Assembly (NCBI RefSeq): GCF_002257565.1
Contig: NZ_CP022736.1
Coordinates: forward strand, 496,001 to 560,000
Reading direction: 5' to 3'
DNA: 64,000 bases
DNA from: Herbaspirillum sp. meg3
Lineage (GTDB): Bacteria > Pseudomonadota > Gammaproteobacteria > Burkholderiales > Burkholderiaceae_D
Part shown: one piece after another, positions 42,575 through 52,328 of the stretch
How the letters are laid out: each line of letters begins with the position of its first letter
Position numbering within the stretch: the stretch's first letter is position 1
Notes under the pieces: model-generated
The model's input: only the letters and a program-made list of their open reading frames with translations
What the model was told of the DNA's origin: nothing
The model's database searches: none
Position numbers and translations under genes: made by a program

Positions 42575-43654
42575 ATGCCTCAATTTGCCCCGCTGAAAAA
42601 CGATACCTTCCTGCGCGCTTTGCTGCGTCAGCCGACTGATTACACGCCGCTTTGGCTGATGCGCCAGGCTGGCCGGTACTTGCCTGAATATCGTGCCACA
42701 CGCGCTCGTGCCGGCTCGTTTCTGGGGCTGGCGAAGAATCCCGATTACGCCACCAAAGTCACCCTTCAACCGCTGGAGCGCTATCCATTGGATGCTGCGA
42801 TCCTGTTTTCGGACATCCTGACCGTACCGGATGCGATGGGACTGGGCTTGTTCTTTGCCGACGGCGAAGGCCCAAAGTTTGAACGTCCGTTGCGTGACGA
42901 AAAGGCGGTCATGGCCTTGCAGGCGCCTGAACTGGGCAGTCTGCAATACGTGTTCGACGCCGTGACCCAGATTCGCACCGAATTGAACGGCCGTGTGCCG
43001 CTGATCGGCTTTTCCGGCAGCCCGTGGACGCTGGCGTGCTACATGGTCGAAGGCGGCGGCTCGGATGACTTCCGCACCGTCAAGACCATGCTCTACGACC
43101 GTCCTGATCTGATGCACCACATCCTCAAGACCAATGCAGCAGCAGTGGCGACCTATCTGAACGCGCAAATCGACGCCGGCGCACAGGCCGTGATGATTTT
43201 CGACACCTGGGGCGGGGCGCTTGCCGATGGCATCTATCAGGAGTTCTCGCTACGATACATGGCCGACGTCATGCGCCAGCTCAAGCGCGAGAAGGATGGC
43301 GTCACCATTCCCGCCATCGTATTTACCAAAGGCGGTGGACTATGGCTGGAACAAATTGCCGGTATCGGCGCCGATGCTGTGGGACTCGACTGGACGGTCA
43401 ATCTGGCCGACGCACGTCGCCGTGTCGGGGATAAAGTTGCCCTGCAAGGAAATCTTGACCCCAACGTTCTCTTTGCTGGTCATGCACAGATCCAGGCAGA
43501 AGTGCGCAAGTTGCTGACCTCATTCGGCAAACCGACCGCCGGCAACGGCCATGTGTTCAACCTCGGGCATGGGATTTCCCAATTCACGCCACCCGAAGCG
43601 GTCACCGTGCTCGTGGACGCAGTCCACAGCATCAGCCGCGAGCTGCGCCAATAA
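42575..43654 (+). CDS. hemE: Uroporphyrinogen decarboxylase
   Basis: A 359-residue haem-pathway enzyme that decarboxylates uroporphyrinogen III to coproporphyrinogen III. The N-terminal signature PLWLMRQAGRYLPEYR is exact, and the second conserved block is around GFSGSPWTLACYMVEGGGSDD. The start is ATG 42575; longer frames extend into the divergent upstream region. It borders the DnaA-box region on its 3' side. Confidence 0.97.
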   Translation: MPQFAPLKNDTFLRALLRQPTDYTPLWLMRQAGRYLPEYRATRARAGSFLGLAKNPDYATKVTLQPLERYPLDAAILFSDILTVPDAMGLGLFFADGEGPKFERPLRDEKAVMALQAPELGSLQYVFDAVTQIRTELNGRVPLIGFSGSPWTLACYMVEGGGSDDFRTVKTMLYDRPDLMHHILKTNAAAVATYLNAQIDAGAQAVMIFDTWGGALADGIYQEFSLRYMADVMRQLKREKDGVTIPAIVFTKGGGLWLEQIAGIGADAVGLDWTVNLADARRRVGDKVALQGNLDPNVLFAGHAQIQAEVRKLLTSFGKPTAGNGHVFNLGHGISQFTPPEAVTVLVDAVHSISRELRQ

Positions 43655-43732
43655 GGTGAGGATTCCTGCCGTAAGACGAGCACATACTCAGCCGCATGTA
43701 AAAAGGGGCAAGTTTTGATAATCTGCCATCAC

Positions 43733-44318
43733 TTATGCACAAAGCAGGGGCTCTCCTTAGTAGGAATCATTCATATCCATATTTAAAATTTCTTCGATTT
43801 TGGAATCGTCCAAGTCATTGATTTTAAATGTGTTTGTTTCTTGCATGGGTTTTGTGCAAACTATCAAGACCCGCATGAAATGTGGGCTGTAGCCCTGTCA
43901 AGAGGGGCTTGTCCACAAAGTTATCCACAGGATTTGTGGATAGTTGAAAAAGCACTTATGAAACCGAGAGTTACGTGGACTTTTCAAGTTTTACTTGAGA
44001 AATACTGGGGAATTCCTACCGATGTGTCAGCAGTTTTCTGACAAATTTTTCTTGACAGAAACTGGTGCGAACGGTCCCTGTGTGATGCCGTTTCGGTGCG
44101 AATATCCAGACTTATGCACAAATTTTCTTTTGTGCGCGGCAATAATTAAAAATTAAAAAATTTTTTTGAGCCGGACAATGTGTTTTGTAACCCGTTGATT
44201 TTAAAGAAGATAAATTTTGCTTTTGATTTAGGCAATTTATTGAAACCCGCAGCCACACTGGGAAAAACGCTGTCAAGCCCGAGTTGTGCACAAAGTTATC
44301 CACAGCTTGTGTGGATAG
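43733..44318. other. DnaA-box cluster with two matching modules: candidate oriC or DnaA-binding locus
   Basis: Four boxes match TTATNCACA exactly: 43733-43741, 43921-43929, 44112-44120 and 44296-44304. Four more differ by one base: 43909-43917, 44284-44292, and inverted copies at 43935-43943 and 44310-44318. Two modules (from 43909 and from 44284) have the same three-box geometry with offsets 0, +12 and +26 and about 80% identity over some 80 bases. Between them is an AT-rich run of A and T at 44141-44167. Both flanking genes, hemE and priA, point the same way and dnaA is not visible, so primary origin or accessory DnaA-binding site cannot be decided. Confidence 0.7.
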
Positions 44319-44378
44319 TTTAAAAAGTGGTTATGAAACCGTTAGTTAGGTCACCTTTTCAGGAATTACATTAAGTTC

Positions 44379-46421
44379 GTGGAACAACGCATCCTTCAGA
44401 TTGCCCTCGATACCCCGCTTGACAGAATCTTCGACTACCGCTGGCGTGCAAGTGCTGTGGCCGGCGAAACCGAACCGCAAGTCGGGCAACTGGCGATCGT
44501 GCCTTTCGGCCGACGGGAAGTCGCCGGGCTGATCGTCGGGCTAGCCGACCAGACGGATGTGCCTCTGGATAAACTCAAGGACGTCATCGCGGTACGCAGC
44601 CAGTTGTCACCGCTGTCGGCGCAGTGGCGAGCGTTGTGCAGTTTCGCCGCCGATTATTACCAGCGCCCTCTGGGTGAGGTCGCGCTGCCCGGTCTGCCGA
44701 AGAACCTGCGCACCCTCACCACAACTGCGCTGGATCGCGCTCTGAAGAAACTCGGCAAGCTGACTGCCAATCATGACGGCAGTCCCATCAATACACCGCA
44801 ATTGAAGCCCGAGCAGCAAGAAGCGGTCGATGCCATCGCCACGGCGCAAGGTTTTGCGCCCTTGCTGTTGTATGGCGTGACCGGCAGCGGCAAGACCGAA
44901 GTCTACCTGCAAGCCGCGGCACGGATCCTTGCACAGAGCGAAGCAGCCGGCGAAGTCGCCCAGATTCTCGTACTGGTGCCGGAAATCAATCTGACGCCGC
45001 AACTCGAGTCGAATATCCGCGCTCGGTTTCCCGGTGTGCACGTGGTCAGTCTCCACAGCGGCCTGGCGGAGGGCGAGCGTACGCTCAACTGGCTGGCGGC
45101 GCATCAGGGCCAGGCGCGCATCGTGCTCGGCACGCGTCTGGCGATCTTGTCCTCGTTGCCGCATCTCAAACTCATTGTGATCGACGAAGAACACGACCCG
45201 TCTTACAAGCAGCAGGAAGGTTTGCGCTATTCCGCACGCGATCTGGCGGTGTGGCGCGCGCATCAATTGGGGATTCCGGTGGTGCTGGGTTCTGCCACGC
45301 CATCGCTGGAAACCTGGCAGCACACGCAAGCCGGACGCTACCGAAAGCTGCAGCTGCGCGAACGCGCGGTGCGCGACGCCGTGCTGCCCAAGGTGAAGAT
45401 GATCGACATGGAACGCGATCGCCCCAATGACGGCCTGACTTCCACGCTGGTCGCAGCATTGAAGTTGCGTCTGGAGCGCGGCGAACAATCCTTACTGTTC
45501 CTTAACCGGCGCGGCTATGCGCCGGTGCTCAACTGCGACGCCTGCGGCTGGATCAGCAATTGCATGCGTTGCACTTCATTCATGGTGCTGCACAAGCCGG
45601 AGCGCCGTCTGCGCTGCCACCATTGCAGCCTTGAGTTATATATTCCCAAAGCGTGCCCGACCTGCGGCAATGTCGACTTGCAACCGCTCGGGCGTGGCAC
45701 GCAGCGCGTCGAGGAGGGTTTGCAGGCGATGTTCCCGGAGGCGCGCGTCTTGCGTATCGATGCTGACTCGACCCGGCTCAAAGGGGCGGCGCAGAACGCT
45801 TTTGACAGCGTGCATCGCGGTGACGTGGATATTCTGATCGGCACGCAAATGGTCGCCAAAGGCCACGATTTCAAGCGCCTGACACTGGTCGGCGTGATGA
45901 ACCCGGATACAGCGCTGTTTTCGCACGACTACCGCGCCAGCGAGCGCTTGTTCGCCCAATTGATGCAGGTCGCCGGCCGTGCCGGTCGTGCCGGGCAAAA
46001 AGAGGGAGGCTCGCCCAGTGAAGTGTTGATTCAGAGTCGCTACCCCCATCATCCGCTCTACAGCGCGGTGGCTGCGCATGATTACGACGGCTTTGCCACC
46101 CAGTTGCTGGAAGAGCGTCAGCAAGCGGCATTGCCGCCGTTCATCTATCAGGCTTTGCTGCGTGCCGAAGCCGCAGAGATTGATATCGCGCTGGCCTTCC
46201 TGAAAGACGCGGCCACTTGCCTGGAGCATCCCGGCATCACCATTAACGATCCGATTCCCATGACCATGACACGCGTAGCCAATGTGGAGCGGGCACAATT
46301 GCTGATCGAATGCGCCTCGCGGCCGGCGCTGCAAGCTTTTTTGCGTGACTGGCTGGATGTTTTGCGGCAAACGAAGACGCGTGCAAAATGGTCTCTGGAA
46401 GTTGATCCGGTCGATATTTGA
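44379..46421 (+). CDS. priA: Primosomal replication helicase PriA
   Basis: A 680-residue superfamily 2 helicase that reloads the replisome at stalled forks. Walker A is GVTGSGKTEVYLQ, the DEAH-type box is DEEHD, and a zinc-binding region with paired cysteines runs from CDACGWISNCMRC to CPTCG. It starts with GTG 44379; the Shine-Dalgarno is poor, so the exact start is uncertain. It directly follows the DnaA-box cluster. Confidence 0.95.
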   Translation: MEQRILQIALDTPLDRIFDYRWRASAVAGETEPQVGQLAIVPFGRREVAGLIVGLADQTDVPLDKLKDVIAVRSQLSPLSAQWRALCSFAADYYQRPLGEVALPGLPKNLRTLTTTALDRALKKLGKLTANHDGSPINTPQLKPEQQEAVDAIATAQGFAPLLLYGVTGSGKTEVYLQAAARILAQSEAAGEVAQILVLVPEINLTPQLESNIRARFPGVHVVSLHSGLAEGERTLNWLAAHQGQARIVLGTRLAILSSLPHLKLIVIDEEHDPSYKQQEGLRYSARDLAVWRAHQLGIPVVLGSATPSLETWQHTQAGRYRKLQLRERAVRDAVLPKVKMIDMERDRPNDGLTSTLVAALKLRLERGEQSLLFLNRRGYAPVLNCDACGWISNCMRCTSFMVLHKPERRLRCHHCSLELYIPKACPTCGNVDLQPLGRGTQRVEEGLQAMFPEARVLRIDADSTRLKGAAQNAFDSVHRGDVDILIGTQMVAKGHDFKRLTLVGVMNPDTALFSHDYRASERLFAQLMQVAGRAGRAGQKEGGSPSEVLIQSRYPHHPLYSAVAAHDYDGFATQLLEERQQAALPPFIYQALLRAEAAEIDIALAFLKDAATCLEHPGITINDPIPMTMTRVANVERAQLLIECASRPALQAFLRDWLDVLRQTKTRAKWSLEVDPVDI

Positions 46422-46556
46422 GCCGTGTCATTGCCCCTGCTCATCGCATAAAACTCGCCGTATCTTCCTCAGTCCCGCAGTTCGTCGCATGGCAATGGGA
46501 AACAGCACCTGCTCTGCCTAGCATGACGCCATTCCTTTTTCTCTTCAGGAGTTGTC

Positions 46557-47075
46557 ATGCTGTATCAAATTCTCGTTCATACGCCCATTTGGGTCTGGGC
46601 CATGCTGGCTTTCTTGGTCTATCGCGGCTGGTCGGCCCGCTTCGATCGCGAAACGGCGATCGTCAAGGTAGCGCTGGTTCCACTATTGATGCTCGGGTTG
46701 TCGGGGCATGGCCTGTACGAACTGGCGCATGCCAATGTGCCGGCACTGGGCGTCGCTTTGACGGTTGCTCTCGCCAGCGGTATCGCCAGTTGGACTGCCG
46801 CGGGAAGGGCCGGTACGGTAGCTTATCCGGAACTGGGCAGGGTTTTTCTACGCGGAAGCTGGTTTCCGCTGGTGATGATGGTGGGCGTTTTTGCTGTCAA
46901 ATATGCGATGGGCGTGTTGAAAGCAATGCATTCACCCTATATGGAGGTCGCGTCGGTCATCATCGCCGTCAGTGCGCTGTACGGCTTGTTTATCGGCATT
47001 TCGGCAGGACGGATGTTGCGAATTTTGCATCTTTATCGTCAGGCACAGCTACCGGCGGCGGAGTTGAGCGTCTGA
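46557..47075 (+). CDS. Conserved inner-membrane protein (possibly DUF6622 family)
   Basis: A 172-residue protein with about five hydrophobic helices and no catalytic motif. The opening MLYQILVHTPIWVWAMLAFL resembles the uncharacterised DUF6622 membrane family. AGGAGTTGTC provides a good ribosome binding site. It is monocistronic between priA and argS. No function is known. Confidence 0.7.
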   Translation: MLYQILVHTPIWVWAMLAFLVYRGWSARFDRETAIVKVALVPLLMLGLSGHGLYELAHANVPALGVALTVALASGIASWTAAGRAGTVAYPELGRVFLRGSWFPLVMMVGVFAVKYAMGVLKAMHSPYMEVASVIIAVSALYGLFIGISAGRMLRILHLYRQAQLPAAELSV

Positions 47076-47213
47076 TTGCTTGCATCCGTTAATACGCCTT
47101 CAATCTGAGCGCGGCAAGCCGGTATAATCCGGGGTTTATATATTCATCAATGTGCGGCGTGTGTCGTCTGTAGTCTGTTTTTGACCTGCCTCGCCGCCGA
47201 CCCCTCTGTCCCC

Positions 47214-48950
47214 ATGCTTGCTCAACAAAAACAACGCATCACCGAATTATTCCAGGCCGCGCTGGCGCCGCTGATCGCCGGCACTGACCTGACGCCGACC
47301 GTCACGCTGGAGCGCCCGCGCGACCCGTCGCATGGCGACATCGCCTGCAACCTGGCCATGCAACTGGCCAAGCCGCTCAAGAAAAATCCACGTGAACTGG
47401 CGCAAGCGCTGGTTGACGGCGTGTTGTCCCAGCCCGGCCGTGAAGAACTGATTTCGTCGGCCGACATCGCCGGCCCCGGTTTCATCAACCTGCGCGTGGC
47501 CGATGCCGCCAAGCAGGCTGTCGTCAAGACTATCCTGGCCGAAGGTGCGCAATACGGCAAGAGCAACGCCGGCGCCGGCAAGAAGGTGCTGGTCGAGTTC
47601 GTTTCCGCCAATCCGACCGGGCCGTTGCACGTTGGTCATGGCCGTCAGGGCGCACTCGGCGACGCCATGTCGGCGCTGCTGCAATCGCAGGGCTACGACG
47701 TCTTGCGCGAGTTCTACTACAACGACGCCGGCGTACAGATCGCCACGCTGGCGACCTCCGTACAGGCGCGCGCCAAGGGCTTCAAGCCGGGCGACGCCGA
47801 GTGGCCTGAATCGGCTTACAACGGTGACTACATCGCCGACATCGCCGACGACTTCAAGGCAAAGAAAACCGTCTCCGCCAGCGACGGCGAACCGGCAACC
47901 GCCAGCGGCGACGTCGAGGACATAGAATCGATCCGCCGTTTTGCCGTGGCTTACTTGCGCCGCGAGCAGGATCTGGATTTGCAGGCTTTCGGCGTCAAGT
48001 TCGACAACTACTATCTGGAATCGTCGCTCTACACCGAGGGTAAGGTTACTGCCGCAGTCGAGGCGCTGATTAAAGCCGGCAAGACGTATGAGCTGGACGG
48101 TGCGTTGTGGCTCAAGACCACCGATTATGGCGACGACAAAGATCGCGTCATGAAGAAGACCGACGGCACCTATACCTACTTCGTGCCCGACGTTGCATAT
48201 CACATCACCAAATGGCAGCGCGGCTACGGCAAGGTCATCAACGTGCAGGGGAGCGACCACCACGGCACCATCGCGCGCGTACGCGCCGGCTTGCAGGCGG
48301 CCAATGTCGGCATTCCGCAAGGCTATCCCGACTACGTGCTGCACAAGATGGTCACCGTGATGAAGAACGGCGAAGAGGTGAAAATCTCCAAGCGCGCCGG
48401 TTCTTACGTTACCTTGCGTGATCTGATCGAATGGTCGAATGGCACTGACGCCGAGGCTGGCGATCTAGCGGATTTGACGAGGGGCCGCGACGCCGTACGT
48501 TTCTTCCTGATCTCGCGCAAGGCTGACAGCGAATTCGTGTTCGACGTCGACGTCGCGCTGACCCGCAACGACGAAAACCCGGTCTACTACGTCCAGTACG
48601 CGCATGCGCGGATCTGCTCGGTGCTGAACCAATGGGCAGGTGACGACACCACGCTGGATCAGGTCACCGACCTGTCGCCGCTGACCGCGCCGCGCGAAGT
48701 CAGCCTGCTGGCCAAGCTGGCCGAATATCCGGAAGCGCTGGCGCACGCCCTGCAAGAGCTGGGGCCGCATCAGGTGGCTTTCTATTTGCGCGATCTGGCA
48801 GGCGAGTTGCATAGCTACTACAATGCAGAACGCGTGCTGGTCGACGATGTCCCAACCAAGATGGCGCGTCTGGCATTGATGAGCGCCACGCGCCAGGTGT
48901 TGCGTAATGGTCTGGCGCTGATCGGCGTATCCGCCCCGTCAAGAATGTAA
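47214..48950 (+). CDS. argS: Arginyl-tRNA synthetase
   Basis: A 578-residue class I aminoacyl-tRNA synthetase. The HIGH-type signature is in SANPTGPLHVGHGRQGALGD and the KMSKS-equivalent is KISKRAG. The anticodon-binding domain with DALR-type helices occupies the C-terminus. The start is ATG 47214 (MLAQQKQRI); an upstream frame start would add 11 residues. A TATAAT element is seen near 47127. Confidence 0.97.
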   Translation: MLAQQKQRITELFQAALAPLIAGTDLTPTVTLERPRDPSHGDIACNLAMQLAKPLKKNPRELAQALVDGVLSQPGREELISSADIAGPGFINLRVADAAKQAVVKTILAEGAQYGKSNAGAGKKVLVEFVSANPTGPLHVGHGRQGALGDAMSALLQSQGYDVLREFYYNDAGVQIATLATSVQARAKGFKPGDAEWPESAYNGDYIADIADDFKAKKTVSASDGEPATASGDVEDIESIRRFAVAYLRREQDLDLQAFGVKFDNYYLESSLYTEGKVTAAVEALIKAGKTYELDGALWLKTTDYGDDKDRVMKKTDGTYTYFVPDVAYHITKWQRGYGKVINVQGSDHHGTIARVRAGLQAANVGIPQGYPDYVLHKMVTVMKNGEEVKISKRAGSYVTLRDLIEWSNGTDAEAGDLADLTRGRDAVRFFLISRKADSEFVFDVDVALTRNDENPVYYVQYAHARICSVLNQWAGDDTTLDQVTDLSPLTAPREVSLLAKLAEYPEALAHALQELGPHQVAFYLRDLAGELHSYYNAERVLVDDVPTKMARLALMSATRQVLRNGLALIGVSAPSRM

Positions 48951-48958
48951 CTCTGCAG

Positions 48959-49603
48959 ATGAATACACAAGTGAAACAACACCAACCGAATCTTCGCAAG
49001 CAAGCCGGCGGCACTTTCCTCGGTCTCATTCTCGGTCTTATCGTCGGCCTCGGCATTGCTGTCGTGGTGGCGCTGATGATCACCAAGTCGCCGATTCCCT
49101 TCGTCAACAAAGTGATCAAGCAAGAGCGCACCGAACTATCGCCGGGCCAGGCTGCCGATCCGAACAAGCCGCTGTACGGCAACAAGGACGTCTCCAAGGA
49201 AGCGCCGCCCGCGCCGAAGGATCCGGATCAGAAACCTGCTCCTGATGCCAAGAAGCCGGACACGCCTCCTGCGCCGCCCAAGACCGCAGACGTGCCGAAA
49301 GACAAGGATAAGCTGGCCGCGATCACCAAGGATCAGCCGGCTAAATCCGACAATACGGCCGACGACAAGTGGACCTATTTCCTGCAGACCGGCGCTTTCC
49401 GCGAGCAAGCCGACGCCGAGAACGCACGCGCCAAACTGGCGTTGCTGGGATTCGAAGCCAAGGTCAGCGAACGTCCGTCCGACAACGGCACCCTGTACCG
49501 CGTACGTATCGGCCCGATCGCGCAGTCGGAGACAGTGAACCGGATGCGCAGCAAGTTGTCTGACAGCGGCATCGATGCCGCCATCGTGCGCATTCCAAAA
49601 TAA
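48959..49603 (+). CDS. SPOR-domain membrane protein
   Basis: A 214-residue protein with a short cytoplasmic tail, one membrane helix (FLGLILGLIVGLGIAVVVAL), a long Pro/Lys/Ala-rich periplasmic linker and a C-terminal SPOR domain (YFLQTGAFREQADAENARAK) that binds denuded septal peptidoglycan. It resembles FtsN-like proteins in layout. It follows argS by eight bases, as in many betaproteobacteria, and precedes dsbA. Confidence 0.9.
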   Translation: MNTQVKQHQPNLRKQAGGTFLGLILGLIVGLGIAVVVALMITKSPIPFVNKVIKQERTELSPGQAADPNKPLYGNKDVSKEAPPAPKDPDQKPAPDAKKPDTPPAPPKTADVPKDKDKLAAITKDQPAKSDNTADDKWTYFLQTGAFREQADAENARAKLALLGFEAKVSERPSDNGTLYRVRIGPIAQSETVNRMRSKLSDSGIDAAIVRIPK

Positions 49604-49692
49604 TTTTTAATTGATCGTTTATTTGCGCTTCACCACTGCTGTGTTTTGTTGGTATCTGCAGTGGTTGCGCATCTTGAGAAGGGGTTAAGTTT

Positions 49693-50403
49693 ATGCGTTT
49701 GTTCCGCCATGCTCTCGCTGCTATCAGCCTGGGTTTGCTGGCCGTTTCGGTCAGCGCGTCTCCTGCCAATCCGCAAAATGGCACCGATTATCGTACGCTG
49801 GAGCAAGCCCAGCCGACCGATTCCGGCAAGAAGATTGAAGTCACCGAATTCTTTTGGTACAGCTGCCCGCATTGCGCAGCCTTCGATCCATCGCTGAGCG
49901 CGTGGGTGAAAAAGCAGGGCGACAAAATTGTCTTCAAGCAAGTGCCGGTCGCCTTCCGCGAGTCCTTCATTCCTCAGCAAAAGCTGTTCTACACGCTGGA
50001 AGCGATGGGCAAGACCGCAGAAATGAATCCGAAGATTTTCCAGGCCATTCACGTTGATCGCCAACGCGTCGACACCGACAAGACCATCCTGGAATTCATC
50101 GAGAAGCAAGGTATCGACAAGCAAAAATTCCTGGATCTGTACAACTCCTTCGGCGTACAGACCAAGGTTCGTCGCGCAGCGCAATTGCAGGAAGCCTACA
50201 AGATCGACGGCGTGCCGACGATCGCTATCGATGGCCGTTTCCTGACCTCGCCTTCGATTGCCGGTACATCGATGGCCAATCAGCCGGAGTCGATGCAGCA
50301 AGCCGCCTCCCTGCAAGTCATGGATCATCTGGTGGCCAAGCTGGTAGCAGAAAAAGCCAGCGAGAAGCCGGCCGAAGCAGCCAAGCCAAGCAAGAAGAAA
50401 TAA
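49693..50403 (+). CDS. dsbA: Thiol:disulphide interchange protein DsbA
   Basis: A 236-residue periplasmic oxidase that introduces disulphides into exported proteins. Signal peptide cleaved near VSASPA; active site CPHC in FFWYSCPHCAAFD; the cis-proline loop is GVPTIAIDGRFL. The Lys/Ala-rich C-terminal tail is non-conserved. It ends with a clear terminator. Confidence 0.95.
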   Translation: MRLFRHALAAISLGLLAVSVSASPANPQNGTDYRTLEQAQPTDSGKKIEVTEFFWYSCPHCAAFDPSLSAWVKKQGDKIVFKQVPVAFRESFIPQQKLFYTLEAMGKTAEMNPKIFQAIHVDRQRVDTDKTILEFIEKQGIDKQKFLDLYNSFGVQTKVRRAAQLQEAYKIDGVPTIAIDGRFLTSPSIAGTSMANQPESMQQAASLQVMDHLVAKLVAEKASEKPAEAAKPSKKK

Positions 50404-50420
50404 GCTTCACCGTACCGAAG

Positions 50421-50455
50421 ACGGTCCGTCGCTCGCGAGAGGACGGGCCGTTTTT
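50421..50455 (+). terminator. Terminator after dsbA
   Basis: ACGGTCCGTC (50421-50430) and GACGGGCCGT (50442-50451) form a ten-base stem with one wobble pair, followed by TTTTT. Confidence 0.88.
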
Positions 50456-50546
50456 ATTGGCTGGCGCTGCATTTAACGGTATTTATTGTTCCGCCCGCAT
50501 CATTTCAGTGTTGCGTCCTTGTGAACTATCGAACTGAAGGAATCTC

Positions 50547-51320
50547 ATGCAGCGTGTCTTTATTACCGGCGCATCCAGCGGCATCGGCGCCGCTCTGGCG
50601 AAAGCGTATGCGCAACAGGGTGCTGTCCTCGGTCTGGTTGCTCGCCGCAAAGAAACGCTGGAGCAAATCCGCGCGAGCCTGCCCAACCCTGAACGCCATC
50701 ATCTCTACGCGCTGGACGTCACCGACCACGCCGCCTTGCATCAGGCTGCTCAAGAGTTCATCAATGCAACCGGCGGTGCTGACGTGGTGATCGCCAATGC
50801 CGGCATTTCGCAAGGTACGCTGACTGAATACGTGGAAGACATTCCTGTGTTCGAGCGCATCATTGCGACCAACGTGACGGCTACCGTCGCCACGTTTCAT
50901 CCCTTCATCGCGGCCATGAAAGTCTCGCCCCAACCGCAGCAATGCCGTCTGGTCGGCATCGGCAGTGTCGCCGGCATTCGCGGCTTGCCGGGTGCGGAGG
51001 CGTATAGTGCATCGAAGGCGGCGGTGATCAGCTATTGCGAATCGCTGCGTGTCGAATTGCGCGCCAGCGGCATCAAGGTGGTGACCATTGCACCCGGCTA
51101 CATCGATACGCCGATGACGCAGGTCAATCACTACCGGATGCCTTTCCTGATGCCGGTGGAAAAATTCGCCGTACGGGCACTGGCGGCCATCGCCGCAGGT
51201 GACAGCTACCGCGTGATTCCCTGGCAGATGGGCGTCGTCGCCAAAATACTGCGCCTGTTACCCAACAGCATCTACGACTTCGCGTTTTCTAAAGCACCAC
51301 ACAAGAAACGCCATCTTTGA
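50547..51320 (+). CDS. Short-chain dehydrogenase/reductase
   Basis: A 257-residue classical SDR. The nucleotide-binding motif ITGASSGIGAALA is at the N-terminus and the active-site YSASK near residue 153, with NAG at NAGIS. The tail (LPNSIYDFAFSKAPHKKRHL) is basic, seen in SDRs associated with membranes. The substrate is not predictable. GAAGGAATC is the ribosome binding site. Confidence 0.9.
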   Translation: MQRVFITGASSGIGAALAKAYAQQGAVLGLVARRKETLEQIRASLPNPERHHLYALDVTDHAALHQAAQEFINATGGADVVIANAGISQGTLTEYVEDIPVFERIIATNVTATVATFHPFIAAMKVSPQPQQCRLVGIGSVAGIRGLPGAEAYSASKAAVISYCESLRVELRASGIKVVTIAPGYIDTPMTQVNHYRMPFLMPVEKFAVRALAAIAAGDSYRVIPWQMGVVAKILRLLPNSIYDFAFSKAPHKKRHL

Positions 51321-51345
51321 ACGAGTTTGATCGATTAATAACGTC

Positions 51346-52299
51346 ATGAAAATCATCTACGCCGGAACGCCCGAATTTGCCGCCATCGCGCTCGAAGCGC
51401 TATATGCCGCAGGCCATGAAATCACACTGGTCCTGACCCAGCCGGATCGTCCGGCCGGACGTGGCATGCAACTCCATGCTTCGCCGGTCAAACAATGCGC
51501 CATCGCGCACGGCACGCCGGTGGCGCAGCCCATATCGCTGCGTCTGGACGGCAAATATCCCGACGTCGCGCGCGAAGCGCACGAGTTGCTGCGCAACACG
51601 CCGCACGACATCATGATCGTCGCCGCCTACGGCCTGATCCTGCCGCGCAGCGTGCTGGATATTCCACGCCTGGGCTGTCTCAATATTCACGGCTCCTTGC
51701 TGCCGCGCTGGCGCGGTGCTGCACCGATTCATCGTGCGATCGAAGCGGGCGACAGCGAAACCGGCATCACCATCATGCAAATGGAAGAGGGCCTTGATAC
51801 CGGCCCGATGCTATTGATGGAAGCATTGCCGATCACGGATACGGATACTACAGGCAGTCTGCACGACAAGCTCGCTGCGCTGGGTGCAAAGATGATCGTC
51901 GATGCTGTCCAAAAATTGGAGCAAGGCGAATTGCCGGCGACGCCGCAGCCGGATGAAGGTGCCAACTATGCTGCCAAAATCAGCAAGGAAGAAGCTGCAC
52001 TTGATTTCACCCAGTCGGCGGAAGTCCTGGCGCGCAAGATTCGCGCGTTCAATCCTTTCCCCGGTGCCTCCGCTCAGTTCGGCGGTGTCACGGTCAAGCT
52101 GTGGCAGGCGCAGGTCATGGATGAAGAGACCGCTGCCGCGCCTGGCAGCATTCTCGCTGCGAATGCGCACGACGGCGTCAAAGTGGCATGCGGCGACGGT
52201 GTACTGCACATTACGGAATTGCAAAAACCTGGCGGCAAGCGTCTGCCGGCTGCGGAGTTCCTTAAAGGTTTTCCACTGGCAGACGGTGCCTTCCAATAA
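51346..52299 (+). CDS. fmt: Methionyl-tRNA formyltransferase
   Basis: A 317-residue enzyme that formylates initiator Met-tRNA. The formyl-THF binding signature is LNIHGSLLPRWRGAAPIHRA with the catalytic Asn-His, and GITIMQMEEGLDTGPML carries the catalytic Asp. The C-terminal OB-like domain starts near residue 205. It is not next to def, its common partner. Confidence 0.95.
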   Translation: MKIIYAGTPEFAAIALEALYAAGHEITLVLTQPDRPAGRGMQLHASPVKQCAIAHGTPVAQPISLRLDGKYPDVAREAHELLRNTPHDIMIVAAYGLILPRSVLDIPRLGCLNIHGSLLPRWRGAAPIHRAIEAGDSETGITIMQMEEGLDTGPMLLMEALPITDTDTTGSLHDKLAALGAKMIVDAVQKLEQGELPATPQPDEGANYAAKISKEEAALDFTQSAEVLARKIRAFNPFPGASAQFGGVTVKLWQAQVMDEETAAAPGSILAANAHDGVKVACGDGVLHITELQKPGGKRLPAAEFLKGFPLADGAFQ

Positions 52300-52328
52300 T
52301 TTTTGCGGCAGGATATAGGAGCGTATCC

